Assembly: GCA_013399115.1 (NCBI GenBank)
Contig: VXAA01003176.1
Location: 929,104 to 993,103, forward strand
Source: Anseranas semipalmata
Taxonomy: Eukaryota > Chordata > Aves > Anseriformes > Anseranatidae
Length of the DNA stretch: 64,000 bases
Direction of reading: 5' to 3'
A program made the translations under genes and the position numbers. The notes beneath the pieces were generated by a model that saw only the letters and a list, made by a program, of their open reading frames with translations, was not told where the DNA came from and searched no databases. The number at the start of each line of letters is the position of its first letter. The first letter of the stretch is position 1. This document shows positions 13,601-27,986 of the stretch, one piece after another.

Positions 13601-15413
13601 TTCACGTAGAGTTCATGCAGTAAATCTCCCACTGGAGGGAGTTCTCTAGTCATCGTAAGCTACTAGCTGTGCTATTTAGAGAAGAATTATCTTGCAAAGA
13701 CCAGAAACAACACATGGTTTCCTGGAAGCCTTGCTCTCAGCAGTGTCTGTTAAAATTGAAATTTCAAGTCTGAAGATTAAAATGCCTGTCTCACCATTCA
13801 CATCTCCACACGTGACAAGCTATTCCAAATACAGGTGCATGCAAGGGAGTTCTATTGACGTAGGAGATTTTTGCCTCAGGGAAACTTGATTTCATATGCG
13901 CAAATTGAATTTCAGTGGAATAAAGTTACCATTTTGCTCCATTTACACAACATAATCCAAATGGCAAGACAGTAAGGAAGCTACTGTCAAGAAATACTCC
14001 CTGCCCCAAACATCTGTTTCTCCTTATCTATATATATGCATTATTTATTGTCAGAAAGAAAAGCAATTATACTTATAAAGCCAAAAAAAGGAAGGATTGC
14101 CTCTACTAAATTACTATTTTAAAAACTTCCTTAAATTAAAATGACTGAAATTCTTCAAGATGCCTTATTTCATACAGGCACCCCACTGCCGTCACCCTCC
14201 CCACTGGTACAAAGTCCATAACTCTGCCACTAATACAGAAATCTGGGGAAGGATTCTGTCTATATTTAAGAGTGTGTTGTGGGATTCATGTAATTAAAAA
14301 GGTATTTCATAAAGCTTATGGTAAATACCAACCTTCTTCAAAAGTAGAGGAGACACACTGGCTGTGTTAAATACGTTTTTCAATGACTTGTTCCAGCCTG
14401 AGGACTCAGAATGCCCCGAATTCAATGTCTAGCTATCCATACAGGAGAGATGTTGGCTGGGAAGCTAGCAAGAGATGTGAGTTGCAAGCACAGCTCTGAA
14501 CTTCAGCATGTCTCTGGACTTAGCACTTCACTCATCGATCTGCTTGGGTAAATGAAGCACTGAGCCTTTGTAAGCAAGCAGATGGAAAAGCAGCAGCCCG
14601 TTTTCTACCATAGTCTGCAACAGACTAGGAGGTCTGGGTCAGTTTAAAGCCATTCTCAAACCTGAGATGATTCAAATGGAAGGATGTCCTTTCCAGGAGA
14701 ACTCGTATGGCTAGACTGCTGGACAGGCTCCGGTGCCTGCTGCCAGGAGGTCGTCACTGGTATCTTGAATAGAATTAGGTATCTTGAATAAAATTTAACT
14801 GGTCATCAGATAAAATGTATGAACATATGAATAAAATACCTAAACACTAAAATTTAAAGTACATTTGATGTCCTTGCTCAGGGAAGTAAGTTACCATCTA
14901 ACTTTCTCTTCTGGAATGGGAAATACTAGGGAATAAAGCCCTTGCTGTAGACCCAGGCATCACTGACTGGTCTGTCTCAGAAGTGTCAGCTAACAGTGTA
15001 AGTTTCAGAGCATTTCTCTGCCAGAGGGATGATTGTTTAAGAATTTGACAAATGCAGCTTTAAAGCAGGGAAAGGCTGGTCTTGAAAGAATACCTAAGGG
15101 TCAGAAAAACACTTCTTACAGCTCTTCATTAAGAGCATTTCCAGGGAGATAGCATGAGCCATTGGCCTATTCATCTCTAGAAAGTTAGAGATGGGGGAAT
15201 ACTGTGTCCCCTCAACATACACGGAACAGTGCATCAGGCAAAGCTGTCCTACAGGTCAGATCTTAAAACTGGAGTGGGAACCTTTTATACAGCCAGAGGG
15301 TACTGGAGTATGCCAGCAGTACCCGCAGTTCCATCATGTATGACTGACCAACTGAATCTCAGTCTGCTCACATGGAGTGCAAGATGCGGGATGGGATCTG
15401 TATCCCCAACAAG

Positions 15414-15447
15414 AACAAAAAACAACAGCAACAACAAAACAACAAAG
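15414..15447. repeat. A-rich CAA/AAC simple repeat
   Basis: Tract of AAC, CAG and CAA units. It translates to an N/Q/K run in some frames, but there is no splice acceptor in a frame that would make it a SMIM31 exon. Confidence 0.7.
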
Positions 15448-18400
15448 AAGAACACGAGAATGAAACTGCTTATTTTTAATACAGTTTTGATCCTTGATAT
15501 TTAAGAATAGTGACCATAAATGTTTGTTTTTTTCTGATCTGATCACTTTGAAGATTCCTCTATAAATCTCTGTAACGATTTGAGTACTGATGTACTGGAC
15601 AGTGATAAGGGCAAACAGTAATTACACTTAAGAACTTGTTGTTCTCTGAAATGTTTAGAACACTTTTAATATTTTCAACATGCTATATATTAGGAAAGTT
15701 TAGTATTTCCATGATTTCCCTACTGAGAATTTCTCTTGATTAAGAACTGCTGGTAAGCCTTGTAAACTCATTGAGCCACACAGAATACTGCAAGCACACA
15801 AGTCTGCAGGCAAATCCCCTTCTATTTCTCTTTCTTATAAAGGCTCAAGCAAGCTCAATGATCACACATTTACAAAGAACAGATTACTTCCAGAAAAATG
15901 ACATCAGCTAAAACTGCCAAAGTCCAACGAAAGGGAGCAATAAATGTTGTGAATCAGCTACTACTTTAGAGAATGAAGAGGATAAGGGCCAGATCCTCAG
16001 CACTGAAAAAAAAAAAAAAAAAGAGTAACACTGAGAGCATTGTTTTGTACTAGCAAGTAAATCTGATTACACTGGAGAACAAAATACCAAGGAAAAAGAA
16101 AGACTTCATCATGTAATACGAATTCTCTTAACCAATTACTAGGAATTCCTAACTAACTCTTAGATAGGAAAACTCTGCATTATGCGATAAAGTTTTCCAC
16201 GCATTTCCATGGAAATACCACAGCTTCATCAATCCTCACCTGTATGTTACCTACAAAGTATAATTTCAGGAATAAAAAAGTGACTATACACTTGTTCTTA
16301 CTAGGGAAAATCAAAGCACTTATCAACATTCTTAGATCTGCTGAAGGAAACCTGGGGAATTAATGTTTAACTGCCCTTAGTCACAAAGAAACCCTCTTCC
16401 TCATCTTGGTAACACTTACTGACCTCCATTCATCTGAAAGTTTAGTATCTATTTCTTTCCAAGAGGAGCAGCAATGTCAGAATTCATATGCTTAATGCAT
16501 TCTGATCTAGAGGTCAGTATTTTCAAACACTAAACCAGCAGAATAGTTAGTTTTAAGGAGCTTTTTTTTTGCTTTGTCCCATGGGATGGAATAATTAATT
16601 ATGTCAAAGACTGTTCCTTTCACAAATCAGTAATGAAAGTATATGTGATTCATTCACAGAAGGACGACTTTTAATTCTAAAGCCAAATTAGAAAACATAT
16701 GTTTAAATCTGATATTACACCTAACGGAAGATTAACTTTAAGAGGACATTCTCAAAATTTAAGTTCCCCAGGCATTCAACTGTTTGAAGATACTGAAAGG
16801 TGTGAGACTATATTATAATTTTGTTCCTAATTTCATGATTTAAAATAAAACATTTTAAATGGTAGGGAATTAGTCTTGCTAATGTGGGAGGATTTTTGAT
16901 TATAATATTCTTCTCTACACTATAAATATGCGCCCATATATGTATTTATCTCAAGACTTATGGAGGCTTGGGGGAGTAGTATAGCTTGGAGCAGAAGTTG
17001 CAGATGAATTGCTAAAAACAGACTATCACTGCACAAGGGAAACAGGCCATTTTACACTGTTCAAAGGAAAACTGTATAGGACCACCCATGCTGCAGCTGT
17101 TTAGCAACAGAAAAGCCTATGCTGGATTGAACTATAGTAAATGGTGAAACACGACCATCTGTACAGCAGTACAGATGTGGCCTTAGAGGTGAAAATTTGG
17201 AGGTAATTGCTGAATAATCAAGTAAAAGAATGCATTTAATCTGAAATAATTGTAGAGGTTCCTTTGGCTGAATTTAATTTATCTGTAATTTTAGTCGCTA
17301 GGAGCATCCAAGTCTTTACAGGTATAGAGGCCAGAAGAGGAAGAGATGGATGAAGATGATAAAAAAGGATAGAAGAGTTTCCACAGCGGCACAAAGTTAC
17401 CAGAGTAACATAAACAACCTAACTCTTCAGAAGATTCACTCCTCTTTTTAAAAAACAACAGCAAGTAGTCTTGGTGTCTTTTTTGCTACTCCTCCTTTTA
17501 AATAAAAGCCGGGAGGGTGCTTGTTTGGAAAGCAGGAGATTTCAGTTCTTCGGCTCCTCCAGGCACCATGCTGTGAAAATGTGCCCTACTGCTCCTGTTG
17601 AAGTGATCCACTGCACTATTCCAGGGCAGGCCTTCTGGAGCTACAGATGGCTCTGTTGCCTGTTTCCCATCCCCAACAGCAAGCAGGATTTGCAGTGGAA
17701 TGTCAGCTTGCTTTATTTGAATATTATTGAGTGCAGAACATTCCAATAGGCTTTAAAACAGGAATCTAACGCAGACCTTCTTCCTTGTGCACCGTCCTCT
17801 GGGCAAGTGCACAAACCACAGCAGAAGCCTATTCAATTTTAATGATTTTTAGCACATTTTTTAACAGGATAGATTGTTGTTTCAGCTTAGATTATGATTT
17901 GGTGGTTAGCACTTTCTTTGGCGTATTTAGGCTCCCGTGGGGAAGGAACTGAAAAGTTTTCCACTTCCTCTTCCTCTTTTCCTCCAGTTCACTCAGCATA
18001 AGCACCATTCAAGAACATCATCTGCCACCGTTCTGTCAAGTGCAGATTGAATTCAGGATTTCAAATCAAAATTGGCACAGTGAAGGGAGCACGGAATGCC
18101 TTGTGCTGATCAGAATGAAATGTTTGTATTCAAAGAAAGTTGTATCAAAACTAAATACAAAATTCAAGGGTCAGGTCATTAGTAGCAAGACAGTTCTCTT
18201 GTGGTTTTTTTTGCTTTTTTTTTTTTTTTGTCTGAGAAAAATTCTGGAGAAACCTAATAGGCCTACAGCAAGTCTTCCCCCCTCCACACAAAAACATTAC
18301 CAGGGTGCTTTCATGTTGCTCCTTTGCCTCCCCACACGTAGACATTAAAGTTTACTAACTCCCTTTTGTGGCAATATGCAGGGAAAATAAGCCACCTTTG

Positions 18401-19937
18401 AAAAGCACTACATGGGAGGATAGAAAGGAAAGAAAAAACAGCTTCATGTTTTCAAACTAATGATGTGGGAGTTAGAATGGAACATTAAGACTTTCCCAGG
18501 AATCCCTAAAGAATTGGTATATATTATTTTAGGACTAAATTCAATCCATATTGGAGTCACAGAATTGCTTTTGAATTGTTGGGTAATACTCGTGGATTGG
18601 ATGACTTTCTTATTAAACTCAGACATAAACAACAGTTTTTGTCTCTTTGGGAGGTAAATTTTGCTGTTAAACACATAGCAGTGTAAGTGCAAGAGAAGTT
18701 AAGGAGTCCTTCCCAGATTGAAAACCCAACATTTCAGGTTGGAAGAAGGCAATAAATAAGATTACTCCACCAGATCCTGTTCTCTGTCTAGCAATTCTAC
18801 TTTTTCCTCTGAATTTTGGTAATATGATTTCTTGCAGCCCATCTGTGTGAGAGGTGGTTAGAAAGGGTTTTTTGAGGACTATGTTTGGCAAGGAGGATAG
18901 AGGCTTCCCAGTTTTCTATGTGCAGGAGAATTCATACCTGAAAGAATGTGGGGAGAAAAGGATTCTCTAATCTCAGGGATCTCTTCTGGCTTTGTGCACT
19001 ATTGCAAAACCACCTGTATGAGCACATACTAAGACTAATTTCAACATGTTTTTGTAGCTAGAAACACTTGAAATATGAGTGTCTGAATTAGTTCATGCTT
19101 CTGCTTGGCTCCAGTGACCTTTTCTGTTCCCATGGCTTCTTGTTCAACCTCTGCTTCCACAGATGCAGGCAGCTCTCACCATGCTGGTACTTAACAGTAC
19201 CTGTGAAGTGTAGACAGCTGTAGAAGCACTGATAAGTGACCTCAGGCAGGCTTTTGGGTGACCTGCATGGAATCTTGGAAACATACCTCAAAATAAAATC
19301 AGTTTTCTTTTAGTTTCCTGTATTCTTCACTACGTAGTCTTGAATTCCATATATATTTCGTGGCTGATGGAGTGGGAAGGCAGGGTGGGGTAGATTTTTG
19401 TGAAAAATGCCATACATCTGTGCTCCTACTGCTGTGTAACAGAGCAGATAGGTTTCTGGTAGCATTGATGCTCTATGTATGAATTTACACTTGAGTATCT
19501 TGAACACAGGGGTTTTGAAAATTTCTTTCACTGAGATAGAAACTAGCAGCACTTTCCTTGCCCTGGGGGCAGGTTAAGAACACTCATATAAAAAGGTACA
19601 ATGCCTTATCTGTAACTTGTCATGCTAACATAAATTGGCTATGTTTGATACAGGCCAGAGCCTAAAATAGTCAAACAAGAAACATGAACCCAAACAGAGA
19701 GAGCAATTTGAAAAAGGTATGTTGCTAAGAGCACAGTCCTGACACCAGTAACAGTTCAAATACAGGAGAAGAGAACTAAGGGACAGGTTAGACAAATATT
19801 TTAAATATTGCAAAACTGTATTTTGGAAGGCTACAAAAACAAAAGTACATATTTCAAAGGTAAGAGCACATACTCCTAAGGCCTTCAGGACCAGTCAACT
19901 ATAGGAAAAGTATGGAGGAGTAGATGGAGATGAGGTA

Positions 19938-19979
19938 ATAAAGAAAAAAAAAAGAAAAAGAAAAGAAAAGAAATAAAAA
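19938..19979. repeat. Purine-only (A/G) low-complexity tract
   Basis: Long run of A with interspersed G (AAAAG and AAGA units) and almost no pyrimidines. It is low complexity and intronic to SMIM31. Confidence 0.8.
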
Positions 19980-22292
19980 TCAAACTAGACTTCAAAACAT
20001 CTAAAGGCACCAGCAATCTTCTCAGGGAATGTAGTATTTTCCCTAGCTGCAAATTTATGCCACAGGTCGAATATATGTTGGCCTCGTTTTCTTTGATGGC
20101 AGATTTTATAGATCAGATATCAGAGCCTGAGCATGGACAGCTCGTGCAGACTCTAAGCCAATTTAAAAATGGTGGCCCAAGAGAAAAGAACTGGAAATGG
20201 AGTAACTCCCTAAAGATGAATTTCAGGGTTTGGATACTATCAAAGCAGAAACTGTATTCTATTTTATATAGCTAATAAAGGTCAAACATCTGAAAACACA
20301 GACGGGGCTGCATATGAAATTGTAACAAGAAAGAAATTAGCTGAGCTTCTGAGAAGAAAAGAAAAGTGGAAGCAGAAGTAAATTAACACCGGAGATTGAA
20401 GAAGTGAGAGCGTTGCATAAAAATGGTTTACAAGTATATTTAAACACCTCTCACTTCCTTCTGTTATTAAAGAAAATTATGAAGGCCCACAGCAGGTTGA
20501 AAGATAGAGCAGTGTGAAAATAAGGCCAGTGAGCTCCTCACCTACAGGTAAAAAGCGGGAAATTTTCTATTTACAGATGATAAAAATAAAAAAAGTGTGG
20601 TGAGACTAAGGACCAGAGACACTGCCAAAGAATCCATCAGGTTTCATCTCTGTTTTATGATTTCAGCCACAGGGATACTACGGACAAAACTGCAGAATTA
20701 TAGATTAATGATTTTAGCATGCCGTGGCTAAATATGGACCAGTTAGATCCTGACTTAGAATAAACGTTAGGAAAAGAGGAGGCTGTAGAAGTAATGAAAT
20801 TAACGCTGACATAACACAGCTCAGAATTAAATAGCAAGCTTATATGGTAGACTGGCACCAGATTTTTTGAGAGAATAACGAAGATTCTCTTAATAATAAC
20901 AAGGTCAGATAAGATAGTGATACCAAAGTCACAAGACATTTTGAAACATAGTTAAGATTGGCTGTTTTCATTTCTTTTTGCAGATTATATTTTCTGGGAC
21001 TATAACAAAAATAATTAAAACACTGCTCAGGTGATAAACCTGAGCAATCGGAATAATATTGTGCTTACATTCACAGGTCACATAGATAGCCTGTGTTACC
21101 AGATGTCTTAGTTTTAGTCTGAATGCCGAGTGCATTTATCAATTAGTGAAGTGGTCTTTTTAACAAGCACACAGAAGTGAGAAGTAGGATACCTATGTTA
21201 TCTGTGACACTTCTTCCTATATGCAATAAGGAAATATTTAAAAAAAAAATGCTGATACCATTTTGAGAAATCGGTATCAGACAATTCTGATAGGAATATC
21301 CCACAATGGTGGTACTTTGAAGGAAAACAAATTTGTTAACAAAAATGGAATACAGAAAATCCTTTCAATAGGAAAAAGCATGACAGCCTTAACCTGGAAA
21401 CGAGTCATTTAATGTTATAGATATCATTTTAAGCATTTGACAAAAATAAATACACTTTCACATATTTAATGTTGGTATTACTTCTAGAAGGATATATCTG
21501 TTATTTGTGGCAAAATAGAGTTATAAGAATTTTCTTCAAAACTTTAGGGTCTACAGGTATAAATAGATTCAATAAATTTAAATCCAGAAATCTGAGAAGT
21601 GTTATAACTGTGTTAACACTTTCAGTTATAAATGAAAATCTATCAAATTGTTATGAAAGTAACAATTAGTAATTAGTTCTTCTGTTACCATGACATGAGA
21701 TTTTAGTTATGCTCTGGATTTAGTCTTGCCAAATAAATTCCAAGTTCTGAAAATTTTTGGAATATTTTAATTCTGTTAGGGAAAACAGGTAATTCTATGC
21801 CCATACAAATATATTTACTGCTAAAAAGAGAAGTGCTATTTGATATTGGTCAGAAAGCATTAATTCATTTTCTTAGGACACCAAACAATCATGACATAAC
21901 TTATAGTCACAAACTGCATGAAATAAAGGGAGGAACATTCTTTACTTGTTCCATATCTTTTCCACTGCCTGTGGAGTTAATGTTCTGCTTCTAGCACAGT
22001 TAATTCTAATAAAGAAACAGGAACTTGGGAAACACACAGATGGCCACATACTATAAATTATGTGGTTGTCTTATGTGGGTGGTATTTAAAACATTGCTTC
22101 TACACTCCCTCATATCAAGCCTGAAATCAGAAGGAACTTGGTGCTTGATAAGGCTTTTACATTTTCTATTTTTAATGTATGTAAGAATTTTCTGACCTCC
22201 AAAAATAAGTCTTGCCAAGCAGGAAAACTTTTATGTAACAATCTCTCTGAATCAAAAATGCTTTTCACTAATGATGGTCTTGTTCTCCCCAG

Positions 22293-22378
22293 AGGAATGC
22301 TCCACGCAGGAAAGATACACGAAAAGGAGCAAACCCAACAAGAAAAAGACACATGCAAATATGACTGAAGAGATTTAG
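22293..22378 (+). CDS. SMIM31: SMIM31 coding exon B: charged C-terminal tail and stop
   Basis: Follows a strong acceptor (pyrimidine tract then CCCCAG at 22287-22292). Its first two bases, AG, complete the split codon with the G of exon A (GAG, Glu38). The frame then reads residues 39-65, opening ECSTQERYTKRSKPNKKK and ending MTEEI before TAG (22376-22378). The tail goes from acidic to strongly basic (KRSKPNKKK) and ends acidic. This is the layout of the human tail as I recall it, where an EEEE stretch leads to a lysine/arginine-rich block and then an acidic end; residue identity is low. Total predicted length is 65 residues against 71 recalled for human. Phase, strand, acceptor, charge pattern and a nearby polyadenylation signal all agree. 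Two other intronic lysine- or glutamate-rich stretches were weaker. Confidence 0.83.
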
Positions 22379-22615
22379 AAAAAAAAAACTATTACCCAGG
22401 TCCACTACTGGAAATACCTCTGAAAGTTAGCTTTGGAAGCTGGTCACCTGAAGACAGTGAGAAAAAGGACGTGAGAAAGGAAGGACCTGATCGTCCATCA
22501 GATGGAATCCAGACGTGACAATTAGAGTTAATGACCCATGACCCATGAAGCTGTTTCAGCACCTTTCCACAACCCCACTTCATGGCCTTAATAAAACTTT
22601 CAGGGCTTTTTTTTT
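22379..22615 (+). other. SMIM31 3' UTR
   Basis: About 235 bases from the TAG to just beyond the AATAAA. It starts with an A-run. No long open frame continues on the + strand. The end is approximate and set 20 bases after the polyadenylation hexamer. Confidence 0.65.
22590..22595 (+). terminator. Polyadenylation signal of SMIM31 (AATAAA)
   Basis: Canonical hexamer about 210 bases after the stop codon. A T-rich element (10 T at about 22607-22616) follows immediately, as expected for a cleavage and polyadenylation site. Confidence 0.7.
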
Positions 22616-25600
22616 TACAGAGCACATCTGCTCTAAATTCTAAAGGGAGAAACTAGATTCAGAAGTTATGTTTGGTTTCTTCCCCACTTTTCAGTCATGT
22701 ATAAAGTACATTTAAGAGAAGCATGTTTACTTTTCTATCTGTTAAGTCAACTGAACATCAGAAGATACTACTTCTAAAACGAGACTGTATAGTATTATTA
22801 TAGTAGTTATTTAATTTACATTAACATTAATAAGCTGCTAAAGCTGACTGAAAAGTACCAGGCAAATATTTTTCAAAGTTAACCAGTATAATGGCATCTT
22901 TGTTCATACACTGGTTTTGACCCCAGATATTTAGAAAGCTAACAGGATGCCTCAAAAAAATTAGGTTGATCGATTTGCTGCTTCTGAAAGGTGCATAACT
23001 CAACCTTGATACTTAAGTCCTCCATTTCTTCACAAAGAAGGTATGGCTAATGAAGCAACGCCTCTTTACCCCAACATCCAGAAGATCTGCTGAACTTCTA
23101 AGCCTGAGTTTGGAACTGATCCTTCTTGCCCTGTGGACAAAGCATTTCTGCAGTTTTGGGATCCCACCCGTTTCCTGTAGGTCTCAAGAACGAGTACTAC
23201 TCCGGCACTGCTTCTTCTGTGCATGAGTAAAAAGAAGGAAGAGGAAGGATAAAATATTTCATACACTAATTGTTAGAAGACTCCCTTTTACATACGAGGA
23301 GCTCTGTCTGGGCTATGTTATAACATATAACATATACAGGGAAGGAGAACTCATTTAGTTCCCTCCCACAGTGACAAGAGTAAAAATATCAAGGAATTGA
23401 CCTTGTTGTACCACAAAGCTTAAGATGGTAGCTGTAGAGCAGCCTAATTATGATGCGTCATTTTCAGATTGTCAGTGTTTTTCAGGACAGTAAAGAGAAT
23501 GCCTTATTCTGTCAAATAGCTAACATTAGCCCAAAATTCCTGTTTGATCCCACATCACACCATTTTTTTCTAGAAAAAGGGGACAAGACAACTTCCTTTC
23601 AGAGCCTCTCATCAGTTTCCCCAAATCACCAGAATCCATGCATTTGTTTTTTTGCTAGAATGGAGGATTGAAATAGGGCCAAACAATTCTTGTTTTTTTC
23701 CATACCAGGCATACCTTTCCCCAGTCTCCTCCCAAGATGTTTTACCAAGTATGCAAGTCCATCAGTATGCAACGTTCTCCCTACCTGTAGCAGAGAGCTC
23801 CAAATCTCACTGCATGCTTAGCTTCCTATCTTCTCCGGTGACACTGCTGCACTTCATCCCTAGCTACTTTCCTGATGTTTCCTGTCTCCCCTACCTTCCT
23901 CCTCCCCAACAGGGATCATGAAACAGTGGGAGAGACAAAAAGCTAAAATCCCAAGAATACCGATTTATTTAATCTTTACGAAATTAAATTTACTCTCTCC
24001 CTCTAGACAAAATGTATAGATGAAACTGTTACCCCCCACCCCAATTTGATATTAACCAGTAATTTAAAAAATTAATCAGGCTGCATACGAATCCATGACC
24101 AAATCAATGCTAGATCCATTTGCTGGAAGGGTAACATAGTATTTTGGCATAACATTATTTGTCAGTCTGAGGTCTGATATGTATACAGCTTGTGCTAACA
24201 CAAAAATGTTTTTCCCCAAACAAATCAATTCACTATGAAAATTGATACCTAAATTACAATTGTTTTTTGGTAATGGTAGTCAATTCCAGGAATATTTTCC
24301 AACAGCCTTGGTCAGAAATCCGCAAAGGCAAGATACCTGGTGCAGAGCAGGAACCTCACAAGAACTTCGAGACAGTGTCTCATGGCAAGCTGCTTCCCAA
24401 TTCCCTCTTCTCACTGAGTTAGAAAGTGATCAGTTACATCTGGGAAAGACAAAGGCATCTCAGCCACTGGTACCCCTTTAACTTTGAACTTGAAGAAAAC
24501 CATCATTCAGAAGTAAGAGTCCAGTTCGGTCTTGCACACAGAAACGTCTGTGGTATGTGCAGGACCTCATCGGGAGTCATTGCCTCTCACGGGAAGAGGC
24601 TCATAGAGCTCTGTTCTTACTAAGGTTGTACTCACACGTTCCACTTTTTTTACTATTAGTACTGCATACTCTTTACTGATACTAGGCTTCCTCAGGCTGC
24701 GTTACAAGAATTTGCTATTACTGTCACTGAATTGCTTTGTTATAATGAAATCACTTTCAAAAAAAAAAAAAAAAAGAAGGAATATTGCTGTCTTCTGTTC
24801 TCCTAGCATGGGCATTAAATGATACTTACGTCTCTCTGTAAGGAGCTTCAAAATTTTTCTGTAAAAAAAAGTATATCGAAAGAAAGAGAAGGAAAAAGCA
24901 TGGTAAGAGTAAAATGCCTGATATTAAGTTATTTGACTGTAGATGAATAGTAGAGGAATATTGTAAAATCTCTGCGTATCTTAATTAACAAATTAAATAC
25001 TAAAACACTTCATTTTACTCTAGCAAGTTTTTTTCAATGGAAAAAAAATGTCACACACCATTTTAAATGGTTTGGTAATAAAAGTGTCTATAAACTGTCT
25101 CTCTTAGTATGCACATTATTGCTCAGACAAGTCCAGCTTTATCTTTTTTTTTTCACTATATTAACCTCTCAAGAGCTCATTAAATGTTACTGATATTAAA
25201 AACACAGTCAAACAGGTGAAATAAATTACAATGGAAAATTAATTTAAAAAAATATCAAAACATAGATTTTTTGCTGTAAATATCTTCTGCCTTGCTTACA
25301 CATTGAACTATTTTTAAATATGTGTTCAGAGAAGTTGTATAATGTATTGTGAACAAAGCACCCACATATCAGGTGAGTGACATTATAAAGGTCTACTATT
25401 TTAACAATTTAGCACAACAAGGAAAGAACATATAGCATAACATAAGAAATAATTGTTTTACTCTCAGGGTGTCATTTCAAAATGTTTACTGGAAGTTCTC
25501 TATATAAACAAAGCTTTGTAAGAGAAAACATTCTATTAGACATTTGTGATTTCATGAATTGCTTGCAAGTCATTCTGGAATGAATGAACCTGATGAGGAT

Positions 25601-27968
25601 CCAGATTTTGGCATTTTTTATTTGAAAGTAACAGCAAATGGAGTTTCCTTGGTCTTTAATTAATTTAATTGTTTATTTAAAAAATTGGTTTGAAGCCATT
25701 TAATCTACAAAGCACTTATTTTGATTAAAAAGAAACTGCTGTTCTTCATCCAGTTTTCTCATCCAAAACAACTCATGTTTGTAGTGAGATATATCTGGGA
25801 AAAAAATATTCAGCATTGACACAAACATAAAAGAGCATTGAACAACTCGGAATTGTTTCTTAGAAGATCCAAATCAAAGACACACTTTCAGTTCTTGTTG
25901 CGAATTACAGTCCAAGTTTCTGCATACAGTCTAAACTACAGTGAGTTTTCCAGTCTTTTTACTAATACAAGATATATTGGACCAACCTCCCAGCAGTAAA
26001 AGTGTATTAAAAATGTCATGCATAGTAATTAAATTATGGAATTAAAAAATCTTTATGCATATTCTCAACAAGTGAGAAATCCATGTTTTCAGTGGCCTAT
26101 GTCGTACCTTACATGCTAAGTGAGGAACAGCTTAATGAAGACTTATAATCTCAATTTCAAAAGTGTACCAGGACTGGTACTATCTAACTACGGTATAGCT
26201 AGTATAATGTTGCCCTAAAATCTCTCCTCCCCCCTAAAAAGAGGTAAAAGTACTATGTTCTTTGTATTCCTGAAGTTGCTACTGCAAGCAGAAGCTGCTA
26301 TTAGGTAGACATTAATTTCAACTTTGCCCTGAAAGCTCTTTTAACACAAAAACTAACTATAAATTCTCTCCACACAAAGAGATCCTCTGAACTGATCATC
26401 ATATACTTCAGATCCTTCTTAATTAAGAACTTGACTGCAAATATGTTTAAGCTGAACTGTGGAGAAACTACTACGAAATAAGAACATCCACACAGGAATT
26501 GTATTACTTTGAAAATGTTTCATTCAGCAAATCAGTTTAACCTTCCTGTATGGGCAAAGACTGAGTCTTCCAAAGAAATGTTGGCAGATACTATGGTACG
26601 GAGGTAAAATCACTTCTTACGTTATTGCCCAATTACAACAAAACTAATGTTAATGAGTTGCAGTTATAAAAGCCACTGGAGCATTAAAGGTATCATACAA
26701 TCACCACCTAATTACTCACCTAACCGCTAAGAGACAGGAAGCAACCTTGCATGCACAGTAACGAGGAAGACCTTTCACTAATGACATGTAGTTATACCAG
26801 ATTAAAATCCTGTGCACTGTTCTATTATTATCCACAATTCAGAGTTATTGTTCTACTCACGTTTTATGATGTTCTGTAAGAGGGCAACATGTCATCTTTC
26901 ACCCCAAATAGTTGTAAATCTCCTGCATGTAATTTCTGTTCTTCTTGAGTATTTGCCTCCCCTGCCAGTCACGATACCATTGCTTCTATTACATATGGTA
27001 AGGTTTTCCAGCTGTAGAGAACCCAAGTAAAGATTCTGGCATTAGATAAATCTTTCCTATAGTGTAAATGTGGTTGTGTCAAACTAAGGAAAAAATTTAC
27101 TGTTGGTTAGAGGACAACTTAGACTTAATAACCCATTTCTGCCCATAGCACAAGTTAGGGAAGAAGAACCATAATTCTGGGAGTGACTTGCTGAGTCTCA
27201 CTAATAGCCACATCCTCAGGGCTGAAGTTAATCCATTTTTTATTAAAAATTCTCAGATTCCAAAGGGGAAGTAATCCTTTCTACTACAGACACTGTACAG
27301 GTGAAGTAATTATTTTGTTATTTTGAGATTTAGTGGCTATCGTTCCTTAGTTCTACCCAAAAAGCACCCTATTTTTGCATTGACTGGTATTTGTAGTTCC
27401 TGCTGACTGTTGTTCTCCTTACAAAGCTTTAGTAGCTTATTAAGAGTAAGAAGCAGAGCACCATTAGTTGAGAAAGTTAATTTAAAAAAGTGATAGAAAG
27501 TACCTTATCAAAATTTTGAATCTATGCTATGAACTTGAATGAGATAATAAAAAATAGTAAGAAGAAAAACAAATGTGTGTGAACAATTATTTTACATAAA
27601 ATTGCATAAAGAACTGATCATACCAGATTACCATTGCAGCAGTATAGGATTTGTAGATAGTAAACTAGAGGTTGAAATCCATGTGAGATTATTATTTATT
27701 CTTGACATGAATATATGTCTCACTTTAACAGACAGTATTCATAAATCTTCCAAAAATTCTTGCAGCTATAGACTTCTGCTTCCTTTCGAATTGAAATATT
27801 TCTATATTATTGTGCAACATATTCAGGTTTTGATTCTTAGTAGTGAGTCATTCAGTAATATCTCTGACTCTCGATAGCAGTATGTAAATTTATACTAGCT
27901 GGTGATCCAGCCATCAGATTCTAGACAAATTGAATACCTTTAATTTATTGTTCCTCTAAATATTTTAT

Positions 27969-27986
27969 CACACACACACACACACA
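27969..27986. repeat. (CA)n microsatellite
   Basis: Nine uninterrupted CA units. Confidence 0.9.

Noticed and set aside
17328..17375. Alternative SMIM31 second exon encoding an acidic run (EEEEMDEDDKKG then stop)
   Set aside because: The phase fits after a CCAG, but the pyrimidine tract is poor and the basic block is missing. The exon at 22293 has a much better acceptor, the full charge pattern and a nearby poly(A) signal.
20578..20740. Alternative SMIM31 second exon after a good acceptor (TCTATTTACAG)
   Set aside because: The phase-1 frame begins DDKNKK but then runs on for some 50 residues of unlike sequence. Tail length and end do not fit the family.
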